Notes under the pieces: generated by a model
Told to the model about the DNA's origin: nothing
Databases searched by the model: none
Seen by the model: the letters and a program-made list of their open reading frames with translations, nothing else
Shown: positions 33,351 through 47,700 of the stretch, one piece after another
Numbering within the stretch: position 1 is the stretch's first letter
How the letters are laid out: each line of letters opens with the position of its first letter
From: Xenopus tropicalis
Lineage: Eukaryota > Chordata > Amphibia > Anura > Pipidae
Length of the DNA stretch: 64,000 bases
Assembly: GCF_000004195.4 (NCBI RefSeq)
Contig: NC_030678.2
Location: forward strand, 150,530,047 to 150,594,046
Direction: 5' to 3'
Position numbers and translations under genes: made by a program

Positions 33351-35455
33351 AAAATAAATATTTATTGCTATACATATATATTTCCACATACCAATACAGA
33401 AGCCTCACAGGAACTGTAGTTTATTTTGTTTTTAGGGGTGTGTGACTCTGACAAGATGATAGCAGTTGCAGGCAAGATGCCTTTAGGAAGGGCCTCAACT
33501 TTACTGTTGTCAAGGTGCAATTGTGAAGGATAAAAGATATAAACGGTGCCTATAGAACTGCACTAATCTGCATAGAATCAGCACTTAATTTCAGCCACCA
33601 GGAAAAACAGAAAATGGATGAGAGTACAGAGGCAGTTTCAGTAGCTTTGACCAACATGATGATCTATGTGTTTAATCATACTGGGGAAAAAGACACCAAA
33701 ACACCATTTTTTATACAATGGGGATGAGCTAATTGTTGGGCGCAAGAACTGGTGCATCTGGACATACAGGATATGTCATTGATACTGCAGAGGATTACTG
33801 ATCTTGGTCTGACTCACAGTTAAATACATTTTCAGAATCAGCCATAAAGCATGTACAGACTGCTGTTTAGTTGTAGTACAGTCTTGCAATTTGTGGCAAA
33901 AGACAAATGTATAATTACTCTTATCTCTGTAATAATCATTCATTTGTAACACACAGGCCTGAAATTAGGATTAAGCAGAAGAGGCATGTGCCTGGGATGC
34001 AACATTTGGGGTGCTAGGAATGTACCCCTTGTGTCTGCCTACCCATAGGGTCCTGGAGAATTGCTTTTCAGCTCGGGTGATCACAGGTTTCCTTGGGTGC
34101 ATTCTCTTCTAGGCCCAGCACTGATAGCACCTAAACATTCCACCAGTTGGGCTGTGCCTTTTTTGGTATGTTGGTAATGCTACCAAATGTCATCCAATGG
34201 TATGCTTTCATGTACAAATGGATATGCAAGCTGGACACACCATGGCCCATTGCCTAATAAAAACCCAATCCTTGGTCTGTCAGATTATTGAAGGATTTAT
34301 TTTGCAAAATAGGAAGTTTCGTACTCACTTCTTAATCCTGTTGCAAAGTACTGCCATTTTTATTTGTATAACAAAGATATTTTGTTTGCTATAGGTTTGA
34401 AGAGGACAACCATAACTCTTGTTCATAGCTGTTTCATTAACAAAAAAAATAAACTTGTGTTTTCAGTTAGAACGCTCACTGCTTAGGTCTAAATGCTATG
34501 TCTAACATCACCATGCACAAAGCCAAGCATCAGAGGAGCACCTTAATGGCCACCACTGAAGCATTCCCCATCTAGTAGCCCGACGAATTAGTTTGCCGGA
34601 TATCAGGGAATCCCTACATGCCTGAAAGTGTTAAACCAACTGTAACGTTTTTTTGGAGAAGGTATAATGGTCTGGCCCTGCATGTCAGTGCTTGGTCCGT
34701 GGTCCCCGTGACAGCAAACCTAAAAATACAGCATGCTTCCTACTTTGTGGGAACACATTAGGAAAGGACCTTTCCCATTTCAGAACATTGATATGTGTAT
34801 AGAATTGGCCCTGACATCAGCCTAAATGAAAACCTTTGGGAAGTTGAGGCTGTTATAGCAGCAAAGAGAGGACCAACTTCACACTGATAACTGGACAGGT
34901 GCCTGGATAACTTTAGTAATACAGTGTATGTCCAGCTAGGATACTCATGTCACTTACATATTGTAGAGGCTAACCTCTGTTAAAAACAGTACATCAGTCA
35001 CCTCTGTGCTCCCAAATGCCTGACCAATGCCTTTGTATCAATCTTCCATCATGGCAGTCAAAGGTCAGATGTAACATTGTTAAGACTCCTAAACATCTGG
35101 TTAATGGTATGTCACTTGTGTTTTTACTGGTGAGGTGCTAGTTTTTTTGGTGAGGTGCAAGTTTTTTTGTGGTATCTTGGTGTGTGGGTATGCACACTGT
35201 CTGGCTTACATTACAGACTCAATTATTGCGTGAATTTGTGACTCTTCTTATGAAGATCTTAACCCAAACCTCTCTCATACTATGTCCATACTACGTTCTA
35301 AGTAAAAGGTCCAATTACCCCCTTGGGGAGTCCAATTATTGCACATATATGTGTGTCGTCTTGACCAAGATCTTGACCCAAACCTATCCTAAGTAAAATA
35401 TCCCACCCTACGTCCATACTACGTTCTAAGTAAAATATCCCAGTCCAATTGCACA
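33351..35455. other. Intergenic DNA downstream of cog6
   Basis: No exon seen. At 35240-35450 there is a two-copy direct repeat (TCCATACTACGTTCTAAGTA at about 35284 and 35411, and AGATCTTxACCCAAACCT at about 35254 and 35370) right beside the cog6 3' end. At about 33955-34130 a sequence resembles 10042-10130. Confidence 0.45.
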
Positions 35456-35566
35456 AATATGGGTGTTGTCATGTATTATCCTTTATTTACAATTACCTTC
35501 ACAGTCAATGTATTCATCATATTATATAAATAGTTCCCGGAAAGCAAATTCTATAACAAGTAACCT
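35456..35566 (-). other. cog6: cog6 3' UTR
   Basis: The sequence after the stop codon at 35567 runs about 80 bases to an AATAAA signal (35482-35487). Cleavage would be expected 10-30 bases further on, giving a 3' UTR of only about 100-110 nt. Longer forms using other signals cannot be excluded. The end point is an estimate. Confidence 0.55.
35482..35487 (-). terminator. cog6: Polyadenylation signal AATAAA of cog6
   Basis: TTTATT on the plus strand reads AATAAA on the minus strand, 80 bases after the stop codon, in the context TGTAAATAAAGG. It is the first canonical hexamer after the stop. Confidence 0.65.
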
Positions 35567-35714
35567 TTATGAAAGCAGAGTCTGAACTTGCTGGGGAGAC
35601 CTATGGAGAATGCCCGTTGGGTCCTTGTATCCATTCACTGGGTTCATAACTGCTTCATACAGTTCACTGTAGGCTTTGCAGACTAATTCTGTAGACTGCT
35701 TAATGATCTGTTCT
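35567..35714 (-). CDS. cog6: cog6 last coding exon
   Basis: Acceptor TTTTTTGCAG ends at 35715. The first base completes a split lysine codon, then [25 protein letters not shown] and [12 protein letters not shown], and TAA at 35569-35567. 48 whole codons plus the stop. This is fragment residues 347-394. Confidence 0.95.
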
Positions 35715-38700
35715 CTGCAAAAAAAAAAAATCAATGCACAGAGGGTTAATGCTTCAGAATCTAAATCTGGTGACAGGAAGTTTTCAAGCAACCCATTCAG
35801 TTATACATTTTCTGCAACTAAATGCATCTAATTATCGTTGCTTTGAGTTACACATTGAGTCTCGCCTGAAGCAAGACTGTAAGTTACACAGCATGGAGGG
35901 AATGTTAATGCCATGTTTATGTGCAAAACTTCACCCACACCCATTTACTTTGAAACTATAGAGTTAAATTTACGAGTCATAAAGCCTACTAACCCCCTTA
36001 CCATCTAGCCATTCTTTGAGTTACCATGAGGTATGAAAAAGACACCTTAGAACAGGGCTGCCAACTGGAGGCTGCAGGCCAGATGTGTCCCTCCGATGGA
36101 TTTTTATGGCCCCCAGACTGCTCATAACTTCATCATTTTAACTGAATGTGACCGTGCAACGTGCTGTATGAGAGATAACTGGCCCACTACTTGTAATAGT
36201 AATAATACTTGTAACAGCACTGCTGTGACTTCAGACTAAGTGACTAAAGACTGCTAAAGGCACCCATATTCCCATTCCTGTGTGGGCAATGCCTGTCTTC
36301 AGTGGTAGCTGTGACCCATTGGGAAAAAATAGAAGAAAAAAAAAAAGGTGCTTCTCAAATCATGAAATTCAAGGCATTTTTCTCAAGCTACTGCTAAAAC
36401 ACTTATCCATAAGATTATCCTATCCTACTTTAGAGCTGATTTGATTTTTTTGGGCTAAAACAAATTTGAATTACACTTTCAAGTGCCTTTTCTCAAGACA
36501 CAAGAGAAAAGCCTCTGCCCAAAACATGCAGTGGGCTGTGACACGGCTAATAAAGAAAGTCCTGCAGCTGAAGCGGATAGATTCATTTACACTGCTTTGG
36601 TAATATGTTTCATCATACCATTGTGACCTGCCAAATGGGAGACTGTGACAAATAACACTGACTGACTGTAGTATGGGATCCCTTATCCGGAAACCCATTA
36701 TCGGGAAAGCCCGTCTCCCATAGACTCCATTATAATCAAATAATACAGAGTTTTTTTCAAAACTGATTTCCTTTTTCTCTGTAATAATAAAACAGTACCT
36801 TGTAATTGATCCCAACTAAGATATAAATAATCCTTATTGGATGCAAAGCAATCCTATTGGGTTTAATTAATGTTTTATTTAATTTTTAGTAGACTTAAGG
36901 TATGGTGATCCTAATTACGGAAAGACCCCTTATCTGGAATACCCTTGGTCCCAAGCATTCTGGATAACGGGTCCTGTACCTGTATTAATATTAAATCATA
37001 TATTCTTATTAAACATATGTTCATCCTCACAATTTGGAGGATCAGTACCACAACTGACCACATCTAATATAGAGCTAACCCTGCGAAACCCCTCAAATAA
37101 AAAACTCATTACAGCATTATATGCGCTCCTCCTCTCGACAGTGAAGTCCCCATTCAAAACAGCCCATGTAATGTGGAAGAGAGACTTCCCAGAAATAGAC
37201 GATGACGATTGGGATGAAGCTACGGATAGAGCTTACGATTATCTTGTCTCAACTAGGGACAGGCTGATACAATTCAAAATTATCCATAGGCTCCACCTAA
37301 CCCCCTTGAAGCTACACCGTATGAATAGGAACAATCCACCCCAATGTCCCAAGTGCAATGCCCCAGAGGCAAACTATATACACCTCCTCTGGGAATGCCA
37401 GCCAATCAAGTCATACTGGGCGCAAGTAACAACCTACATAGGGGAAAAAACCTCCCTCCCAAACCTCCTGACACCTAAGGTCTGCCTACTAGGGGTAATT
37501 GAGGACCTCACCCTGACAGCCCACATGAGAACCCTCTATCGCAGCCTACTGTTCTATGCCAGGAAATGTATACTCCTACACTGGATGGCCCAATCGCCTC
37601 CCACAATAGATAGATGGCTAAACCTAATCAAAACCTTGCTGCCACTATTCCAAATCACATACACTGCACGGGGATGCCCACAAAAATACGAAAAAGTCTG
37701 GAAAAGCTGGATAGACGCCACCACGTAAGCTACCCCACTCCCTAAACTATACAATAGGGACTAACTGTACCATCAGGTCCCCCAAACTAAGCTCACCAGG
37801 TGACAATACTGCTATATAGGCGAATTGTATAAATAAAACCAAGGTAACATGATGTAAAACCACATGATGTTTATTAGTTTTGTATGTATGTTTGTTTTCT
37901 GTGTTCTCAAAAAGCAAAAATAAAAACCTTTTAAAAAAAAAAAAAAAAAACATATGTTCATCCTAATCCTTTCAAAGCCAAAACATTCTGCATTAAAAAG
38001 GTTAAATGATAGTGACAAAGTTTGCAGTTTACCAGGGATTTTCTTCTTAATTTAATAATAAGAACAAATAATGCTGGGAAAATGATAGGAAAGTATTTTT
38101 CTTATTGCGGGTAAATGCCATACATTATACACTATTTCCAACTTGCACTTTTCCATCTTTTCTGCACTATAAATACACACTGTTGGTATCTTCCTGCTGT
38201 ACATTTCCTACATAAAATGCAGTAAAATACATAAGTAGCACTGTATAAATAAAAATATAAACATGTAGTGGGCTGACACATACAAAATTATACTCATCCG
38301 GTAGCGCTGAATGAGAGCAGGAAAATGTATGCTTTATTACAGTCCCAAACTGTGGGAAACCAGAGGGGCTCATAGCAGAAAAAGGGAGCTTTGGGGATAG
38401 GCAATTGGGGTAACGCCCTAAGATTTGGGGAAAAATGTTTATACCGTATACTGTATGGAGAGGACACTTGTTTTATGGCATATATATATATATATATATA
38501 CATACCATTGAATAAGATTGCAGGTAATACATCAGCATTCCCCATTACCCGTAATCTTGTAATGAGCAATGGGGCACTGACGTATTGCTGAAACTCAAGG
38601 GCGGATTGAAACACTCATGGTTAGAAAGAGCAATATGAAACTATTTAAATAGCAAACCCTTAATGGAAACTGTTTGCATATCTCTATTTCCTTCAGTAAA

Positions 38701-41700
38701 GGAGAACACAGTATGTGTGCACAATAAATATAAAATGCTGCAAATAGGCCCTCGGTCATGTGAAATGAAACAGATGTGCAGTATAGGCCTAAAAATCAAT
38801 ACATGTTAATGTGGCAAAGGTTTACTTGTGGTGCCTTGAGCAATGTATTGCCTGCCCATAACTGCTACTCACACCAAATAAAATGGCAGCCACTCATGTA
38901 TTTGCCTGTAGGGATCAGATCCAACCACCATGATTTACAGTGGAGTAGTCTTATGCCGTCAGTTCCGATTGGTTGGCAGATGTTCTTGTGTGTATAAGCT
39001 TATCATGTACTGAACAACTAACATGTTAATGAACTTTAATTTTATATATTTTAGGTCGTTGACATGACCCTGTAGTCTTGGGTTTGTACTGATATCAGGT
39101 AATCAAAACATTTTTTTTTTTTTTTGCAAGAATGGCGACACTATATTTAAGGACTCTCTGAACTTTGTTGAAATAATTATGATGAATCAGCAGTTAAACA
39201 TCAATACCTGCCCTTAATAAAGAAGCTAATTCATATTGTATATACACATTACACATCTGTCCAATATAAGTGAACGCCCTATTTGTATTGCAGTAAGTTT
39301 GCTATCACTTTAGCTTTGTTCAGCTTTTATCTGTATCTATATTAAGCCACACCCTTTCTACTGGGTTTCAACTGTGTTTAGAGGGGTAGGTAACCTTTAG
39401 TATATTATAGAATGCCCTGTACCAAGCAATTTTTCTAATAGTTTCTAAATTATTGGCTGCCTTCTTCTTCTGCATCTTTCCAGCTTACAAATTGAGGTCA
39501 TCCAGCAGCAGAGGACTCCAGCAGCAGCACTGTAACCCCCCCCCCTTATATTTTCAAGAGTTACACTATTTTGGCACCCCTCCCCCAGTCTCCCAGCACG
39601 CCATGGCATTCTCAGATCACACATTCTAATGGGAGGGGGGGAGTGAGTTTTTATGAAGTCTTGTGGGGGGGGGGGACTGGAGAAGGGAGAGAGCTGCGCA
39701 GACTGTGGCCTCGGGAATGAAGGATTTTTCTGAGAGAGGAAGTCTGATACTAAAAAACATGTTTACAATAAAGGAGAAAAGAAATCCTGTGTTTCTTTTG
39801 ATAGAGGACTCAGTGCAGCGTTTCTGTGAGTGCTTATGGCTGTATTTATATAGACCGTTCTGATAAAGCTTACTTAGTTTTTACCTTTCCTTCTCCTTTC
39901 TCAGCCTTAGATAACAAATGTTCATAACCTTCCCTAGGAAGCCCAACAGTACTACAGGTATTTTGAAATGAAAAGCTCAAACTTTATAGAAAGGAAGCAG
40001 AATCTTCAAAATGTGTTTCTGGTTTTACTAACCCGTTTAATGTAGTCAGTAGAAAAATAAAAGAACATTAGGAATGCTTGACCAGAAGAAGTCATTGCGA
40101 GTAACACACCCACACGAGCTAATCCCAGGCTCCCTTAGGAAATGCGTTTAGATTAAGACTGGTTATATGTTCTGAATGGATAATACAGAGGTATAGTTTG
40201 ATAACAGGTTATACTTAAATGGCAAGCAAAGCTTTGATATTTTCATTAATTCCATTGGAAACTTCTGTTCTTAAAATAAAATGGTATTGAATTACACCAT
40301 CTTGATCCCATTCATTCCTAACATCAGCAATGATTTTAAATACAGGGTCATTTTCTCAATAATGCTTTTAGCCATACATGTCTTATGTGCCATAGCAATT
40401 ACTGGCAATGCAGATAATGGATTGAGTGATTCAGCTTGGCTTTAAGTCAAAAGTAAAGCGTAATATTTGTTCCAAAGGTCAACGATGTAAGAGAGGTAGT
40501 AAAGATTCATAATGCTCACGCCAAGTATCATTATGCTGTATTATCAGCGCAAGATATTACTTCTGTTCCTATGTTGTACAATGAAAGAGGATTGGAAGGA
40601 TAGGGTAACACAGCCAGCTAGTCCCATCGCTGGCCATTCTGACCAATGTACATTAATATATTAGAAATCTATAGACCCAGGTTGACACAAACATTGCTTG
40701 TTAAGAAGGTTTTGGTGCAGTTTATTCCATTCTTTAAGCTTTTTCGGGGGTTTCTAAATTTTAGTTCATCACAATTAAAAACTTTTGTTAAAGAAATGTT
40801 GGCATACATGTACTGTATAAGGACATGAGGGTTAGCTGGTGAGGTAGAAGAGGGTAAAGGGTGAGTATAAGTGGCAAACATAGTGTGGACAGGGGAAGTA
40901 TGAGAAGAACAGAGGGTACCCAGAGCACAGAAGAGGTAGAAAGTGGCCAGGAGAGGTAGAGGAGAGGAGTGGCCAGGAGAGGTAGAAAGAACAGAGGCTT
41001 GGCAGGGAGACGATGAGACAGAGGCAGGATAAAATGAGAAGAGGCTTATCTAAAAATACACCGCTCTTATGTAGCCACGTATAGTTGAGAACTAGCTACA
41101 GAGTCACAGCAAACATCACAGAAGCAATAATGCACTTACTTTACGGTGGCACTTAAAAAGTAGTTCAGCTGTGGCATTTGCAGGTTGTCAGGAGCTGCCA
41201 GGTAACGGTCAAATTGCACCTACAAGTAGAAAGCACAGGTGCTGTATATAAGCCCTAACTTACTGGTTCTGGTTACACTTACAACGTAGCATTTCGGAAG
41301 GAGAAATGAAGAAACGCACCCCAAGAGGCAACAGTTTACAGGGCACTAGTTTTAGTTTAGAACTGATGTTAGTAAAACTCCTCCTCTGATTTGTCTGTGA
41401 AAGAACAAGGCAAAATATGGGTGCATTATACTGCCTGGAGAGCACAGGCTTTCTCTGGTTACAGCATTTGGAAATAAGGATCTCTCCCTCCTTTATCAAA
41501 ATGTAAATGTGCCCATGTATCCTTACGCTAATAGTTTTGTGCATTGTTATTGGATTTTCAATCAGAAATACATAACACATTATAATATTTAAAGGCAAAC
41601 TTGCATATCATGACAACTTTTAGGCAATATGAAACTGATTTTTATATGGGCAGACTTTCCGTCTGTCGCACCAGCTTCTATAATATATATTGCAGTGTCA

Positions 41701-44700
41701 CCCACTGTGACCTACAGCACTTATATTTGCCTATTTGTGTCTGTAAGTTACCCTCCCATATAGATTGTAAGCTCTACGGGGCAGGGACCTCCATCCTCTT
41801 GTGTCTTTGACTTTAACTTATTGCAACTGTATCTTGTATTTATTGTTATACTTTGTATTTATCGATTATTGTCTTAAAGGAACAGTAACACCAAAAAATT
41901 AAAGTGTATAAAAGTAATAACAATATAATGTACTGTTGCCCTGCATTGCTACAACTGGTGTGTTTGCCTCAGAAAGACTACTATAGTTTATATAAGTAAG
42001 CTGCTGTGTAGCCCCGGGGGCAGCCATTCAAAGGAGAAAAGGCACAGGTTACTTAGCAGATAACAGATAACCCCCCCATTATATGGGGCTTTTCTACTAG
42101 TTATCTTTAATAACCCCGTTTGTATTAATCTATTCTACTGTACAGCGCTGCCTAAATAAAGATATACATACATACATTACTAGATGCCGATGGAATTGGG
42201 AGATGCGTGGCTACTCCTGAAAGTCATCATATATGGCCTTACTATATAGAAACTGCCAGCGAGTAAGCTTCATTTCATGGCCAGCCTACATGTAACTGTT
42301 ATTTAGCAGTACAGTTAGTTGTGGCATAGTGGTGGTTGCCCATGTCTGGCAGTGATCATGCATTTAATACAGATTACCCAGCAGGCTCAGATACCTTGTT
42401 TAGAGGGTGCTGAGCGAAGGGGAAATAACCCTACAGCTCTAGGTGAATTAAAGCTTGTAATGAGGTACTGAGGGAAGTTTGTAGAGCCAAATATGCCCCT
42501 ATTCAATACCCTCATATTATTAAGCTTTCATGTGATTTGAAACATTGTTATTTCATTTTAATAAGGTTTTTGAATGTAAACCTTTAAAAAAATAGAAGAA
42601 ACTGTTACAATGATTATCAGAAGATAAAGAACATACCATGGCAGCCTTGAGGGATACAGAATCCAAATTGGGCAGGTTTGAAAGTGGCCCCTGCAAAGGA
42701 AAAAAAATAAAATATCAGTCAGCTAGGTGTCTGTTAGTGGTCACTAGTCTGTGCTGCACAAAGGGTTGCCTTCAGACCTGCGCAGCATATGCATCTAAAT
42801 ACAAAACAGGCAGAACATTTCTTTAAAGATCTGAATTTTTGGTCTTTAATTCAACACCTAATTTTCCATTTATACATTAAAAAAAGGCACCAGGATGATA
42901 TTGGAAGATCTGAACTGGATGTCAATGGAAGTGCCCCAACAAGCAATTGGCCGGAGATGCTCACGTGGAAGTACGGTGGCCACATTCCAACACAATAGCT
43001 GTGGTATAATTCAGACACGCACATTAGGGAACCCCAGAGGGCGTAAGGTGCCAAGGAGCCCTGCCTTTATAAACTGGGTGACCTCTTGTGCCACATTATA
43101 AATCCAGGGCAAGGTGCAGAGCCCAGCAAGTACTGGGTAAATGAGCTCACTGGGGTGATTTTATGCACTATATTAGCACTTATAACATCTCGGGCCTCTG
43201 GTTTGTTATTAACCCCCAACAAACAAACCTAAGATATTATCCTAATTGAGCAGGTAAAAATGATACTTTGTAGAAATGAAATATCTTAATGAGTAAGCGA
43301 AAGTAATTATAGTAATTTTTTTGGATTGTTGTATGGTAATGTAAATGCCATGCACTGCTGTGTATAATGTCATCCTTTGAGCAGCTCTATGCATTACTAC
43401 TAAAAGAGTAAATGCCTATAGCTGCCCTTTGACTAGATTTGCCAATCCCTGAGAACTGACGGTTCTTGAGCCAGGCCTCACTTATGCCACAAAAACACAC
43501 TGTTAAACCATAACAAGGATGCAGGGAATTGACTGTGCTCTATTCTCTCCCTGCAATCAGCTTAATGAAGGGACATTATGTAGCAGAGCAGTAGAAGAGG
43601 CCTGCATTGCCGCATGTATCACATTCCACTGAGAGAGTGATAACAAGTAAAAAGCATTAGTACTAAAATCCTGATTACTATAATATGTGTGCTCATGTAT
43701 GCACAAGTGCAACAAAGAATTGTGTGGTGCATAGAGAAATGTGTGTGGAAACACAATAAAATATTTAATTGGATCTGCCCATATTTACACAAAGGCACAT
43801 ATCATGCTTAAAGGAGAACTAAAGCCTACTGTAACTAAAGAAGGAGGCTAGAAATGTTGCACATTATGTTTGTGCTTCTGTACCAGCCCAAGGCAACCCC
43901 AGCCCTTTAGCGGGGAATATCTGTGCCCCCAAAGATGCCCCAGTAGCTCCCCATCTTCTTTTCTGCTGATTCCCTGCTCTGTGCTGCTGTCACTTACCTG
44001 AGCTTAGGGACCCACTCACAATATACTGTATATATAGAATATAAATGGCACACTATACTGTATATATAGAATATAAATGGCACACTATACTGTATATATA
44101 GAATATAAATGGCACACTATACTGTATATATAGAATATAAATGGCACACTATACTGTATATATAGAATGTAAATGGCACACTATACTGTATATATAGAAT
44201 ATAAATGTCACACTACTGTATATATAGAATATAAAAGGCACACTATACTGTATATATAGAATATAAAAGGCACACTATACTGTATATATAGAATGTAAAT
44301 GTCACACTATACTGTATATATAGAATGTAAATGGCACAATATACTGTATATATAGAATATAAATGGCACACTATACTGTATATATAGAATGTAAATGGCA
44401 CACTATACTGTATATATAGAATATAAATGGCACATGATAAGACTGACTAGTAATAAATATAGATAATTACTACATGGCAGCTCTGAAACCAGTGCAGTTG
44501 GCATCAGAATTTAACAATCAGTCCTGTAGCATCATATTATATGAGTCAAACTTCATTATCTGCTTGATAATTTGTGATGACCCCTAAAGCTCAGCTTCCC
44601 AACAGCTGCCCAGAGCTCACTGAGCATGTGCAGTGTCACTGGCACTTCTAAAAAAAACTGCAAAGGCCTGGATCATTTTTACTACAGAGATGCTAAATTG

Positions 44701-47700
44701 TTAGGTTTGTGCAATAAGTTCAGTATATAAAATATAGCATTTTATTACTTTATTATTTTATTTATGAATACTAGCCATAATTATTTTAGGGTTTAGTTGT
44801 TCTTTATGTGCTATTTCACGTGACTTGCTATTTTAATCTGCTCTGATGAATTGCATGTTAGGAGCCAAGAAGCACACAATGAATCACGTATTAACAGCAT
44901 AACTGACGCCATCTGAACTGGCATACTACTGGCAAGTCATTTGTACACAAACTGACTAAGGAAAATTTGGGTGACAATTCACATATGTAAAATAAGCACA
45001 AGCCCACAATTATTGTGAAGTTCTGTATTGTGGGTAAATGAACCTTTAGTATGTTGTAGACAACCACAGCATTCTGAGACCATTTTAAGTAATCTCTATT
45101 TTTTATGTTTTTTTTAAATGATTGTATTTATTATCACATTTTTTTGTTCTGCAGCTCTGAGGCTTGGAGTGTGAACCTTCGGGGGCTTAATTACCCTACA
45201 ACTGGGCAACTCTTAGGAAGTCAGAATATATATAGAAGAGTAGGAGTCTGAAATGAAAGATAAGCAATAAGACTCACAGTCAATGTGATTTTGGTTGTCG
45301 AGGTCAGTGACCCCTACAGCATTTTCATTTGTGGGTACAAAGGGGCAGAACACAAATGCTAAGAATTAAAAAAAACTTACACAAAAATGAAGACCAAATA
45401 AAAAATTGCTTAGAATAGTTCCATCTACGACATGAAAAAAAATGTAAAAGTAAATTTCCCCTTTAATTATTTTGTATTGTTGTAGATGCAGGGACTCACC
45501 TGCTCAGGCTTGTGCTGCTGCACGCAGCTATAGATCTGGCTTAGTCCGGCTCTTGTTAACACATATGAAGCCTGTTCATTTACAAGAGTGTCCAAATGTG
45601 CTTCAATCTGCAGATAAAGGAATAAGGCGTAAATGAGTTTGTTTAGGGGCTGTAAGAAAGCAGCACATTGCCTGCACTCTAGCAAACAGCACCATTAGAC
45701 CTTTGCAGAAAAGCCTATAGAGAAAGCTGACTTTCTGTTTCAAAAGATCTATCCCTAACCCCTGTTAAAGGAACAATAACACCAAAGAATGAAACCGAGT
45801 AATTCAAATATAATAGACTGTTGCCCTGCACTGATAAAAGTTGTGTGTTTGCTTCTGAAATGCTACTACAGTTTATATAAACTGCTGTGATGCTTTGGGG
45901 GCAGCTGTTCAAACTGAAATAGGGCAAAATGGTACAGGTTCCATAGCAGATAACAGACAAGCTCTGTAACACAACATTGTACTCTCCAAAGATTATCTGT
46001 AACCTGCTATGTAACTGTAAGAGCGAACACAGACAGGGCGATTAGTCAGTTTATATAATTTATAGTAGTCTTTGAAAAGCAAACACATACATTTTACCAG
46101 TGCAGGGCAATAGTACATTACATATTAATTCCTTTAAAACACTTTCATTTTTTGGTGTTACTGTTCCTTTAAGCATGTAAGCCCTGCACACATCACTGGG
46201 GCAGCTATACTGCTTATGTCTAAGCTGGCACATTCCGCCATGAAAATGAGCTTTGATGCTACTGATAGTTAAATGAAGTGTTCAATGGCTTGCTCTATAT
46301 ATTAAATACCAGAATGCAGATTACACAGTGAATTGGCATTGGCCCATGGGATTTGTCTTTTACAAACAGGCAACGCATTTAAAGGATCATATGCGATTGT
46401 ATATAAAGTATTTTCATTTTATGAAATCCAGGCAGAAGATACAGCATTTAAGCATCTTCTCCATTCTTTCTTATAGTTCATTTCTATTTAAACACTATTC
46501 TAAGCACAACCTGAACATGAATCATGGAAAAAAAACATCAGTATTAAGAGGAACACTTAGCTGACTGCAGATGCTATCATCTTATTAAGTGCACTATAGA
46601 CGATTTAACACAGGAGAAAGGCTTACTTGGAACTGCAGCATCTCCAGGCGCTTGTCAGTAAACTCAAATAGAGCGAGTGTTGTCTTCATCATGTAGAGGC
46701 AATTGACCATGTACGTGGCCATGTCAGCTGTGCCTAAATTACTGGCAGACACTGTGCACATCTGCAGCAATGGATCCAGCACGCAGGACAGGACCTAAAA
46801 GGACAACCATCAAAGTAAAGAACATGAAGCTGCCCTTTGTGCCCCCTTTAGGGTGGATGTCGTTTAGTCAGAGGCTACAAAAAAAAAATCATTTCAAGCC
46901 ATAAAATAGATATTATGCTTAATGGCTTTATTTGATGTATTTTCTATTCCTGCTGTGGTTACTATATTACCATGGACATGAGAACCATATAAATGTTTTA
47001 GGGGAGGGTATTATGAGTAATGTATCAGTGTTTGCAGATGACACAAAACTCTGCAGACCAGTCAATTCTATCCAGGATGTGACATCCCTGCAGCAGGATC
47101 TTGACCAACTGGCAATCTGGGCAGCTAAGTGGCAGATGAGATTTAATGTGGATAAATGTAAGGTCATGCACCTGGGATGTAAAAATATGCAAGCCCCGTA
47201 TAACCTTAATGGGACTGCACTAGGCAAATCCATAATGGAGAAGGATCTTGGAGTCCTTGTAGATAATAAACTTGGCTGTAGCAAGCAATGCCAGGCAGCA
47301 GCTGCAAGGGCAAACAAGGTTCTGAGCTGTATTAAAAGGGGTATAGATTCACGGGAGGAGGGGGTTATTCTTCCCCTTTACAGAGCACTGGTAAGGCCCC
47401 ATCTAGAATATGCTGTTCAGTTTTGGTCTCCAGTGCTCAAACGGGACATTATTGAGCTAGAGAGGGTCCAGAGAAGGGCAACTAAGCTGGTAAAGGGTAT
47501 GGAAAGTCTCGGTTATGAAGAAAGACTGGCCAAGTTGGGTCTGTTTACACTGGAGAAGAGGCGCTTAAGAGGTGACATGATAACTATGTATAAATATATA
47601 AGGGGATCATATAATAACCTCTCTAATGTTTTATTTACCAGTAGGTCCTTCCAACGGACACGAGGGCACCCACTCCGTTTAGAAGAAGGGAGGTTCCATT

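Larger units (their letters stand above)
35715..41139 (-). other. cog6: cog6 last intron in the window (5.4 kb)
   Basis: Holds a MITE (36668-36984), the L1/Tx1-type insertion (37028-37950), an (AT)n tract (38482-38500), a T2-related stretch starting near 39390, poly-C and poly-G runs near 39540 and 39665, and a purine-rich GA stretch at 40850-41040 (GGCCAGGAGAGGTAGA repeated). A possible hAT-like end (CAGGGCTGCCAACTGGAGGC) lies at 36055. No other gene seen. Confidence 0.8.
42691..45499 (-). other. cog6: cog6 intron
   Basis: Contains the T2-type element with a 32-bp array (43808-44806) and another T2-related stretch (AACCTTTAGTATGTTGTAGA, about 45040-45340). No other gene seen. Confidence 0.8.

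Noticed and set aside
1..35455. Search for neighbouring genes (foxo1, lhfpl6, others)
   Set aside because: No exon with splice sites and a recognisable protein motif was found. Only LINE-derived protein remnants are present.
35567..35791. A single 74-codon open frame starting at a methionine at 35791
   Set aside because: Only the part from 35714 is COG6-like. The rest is intron translated through the acceptor.
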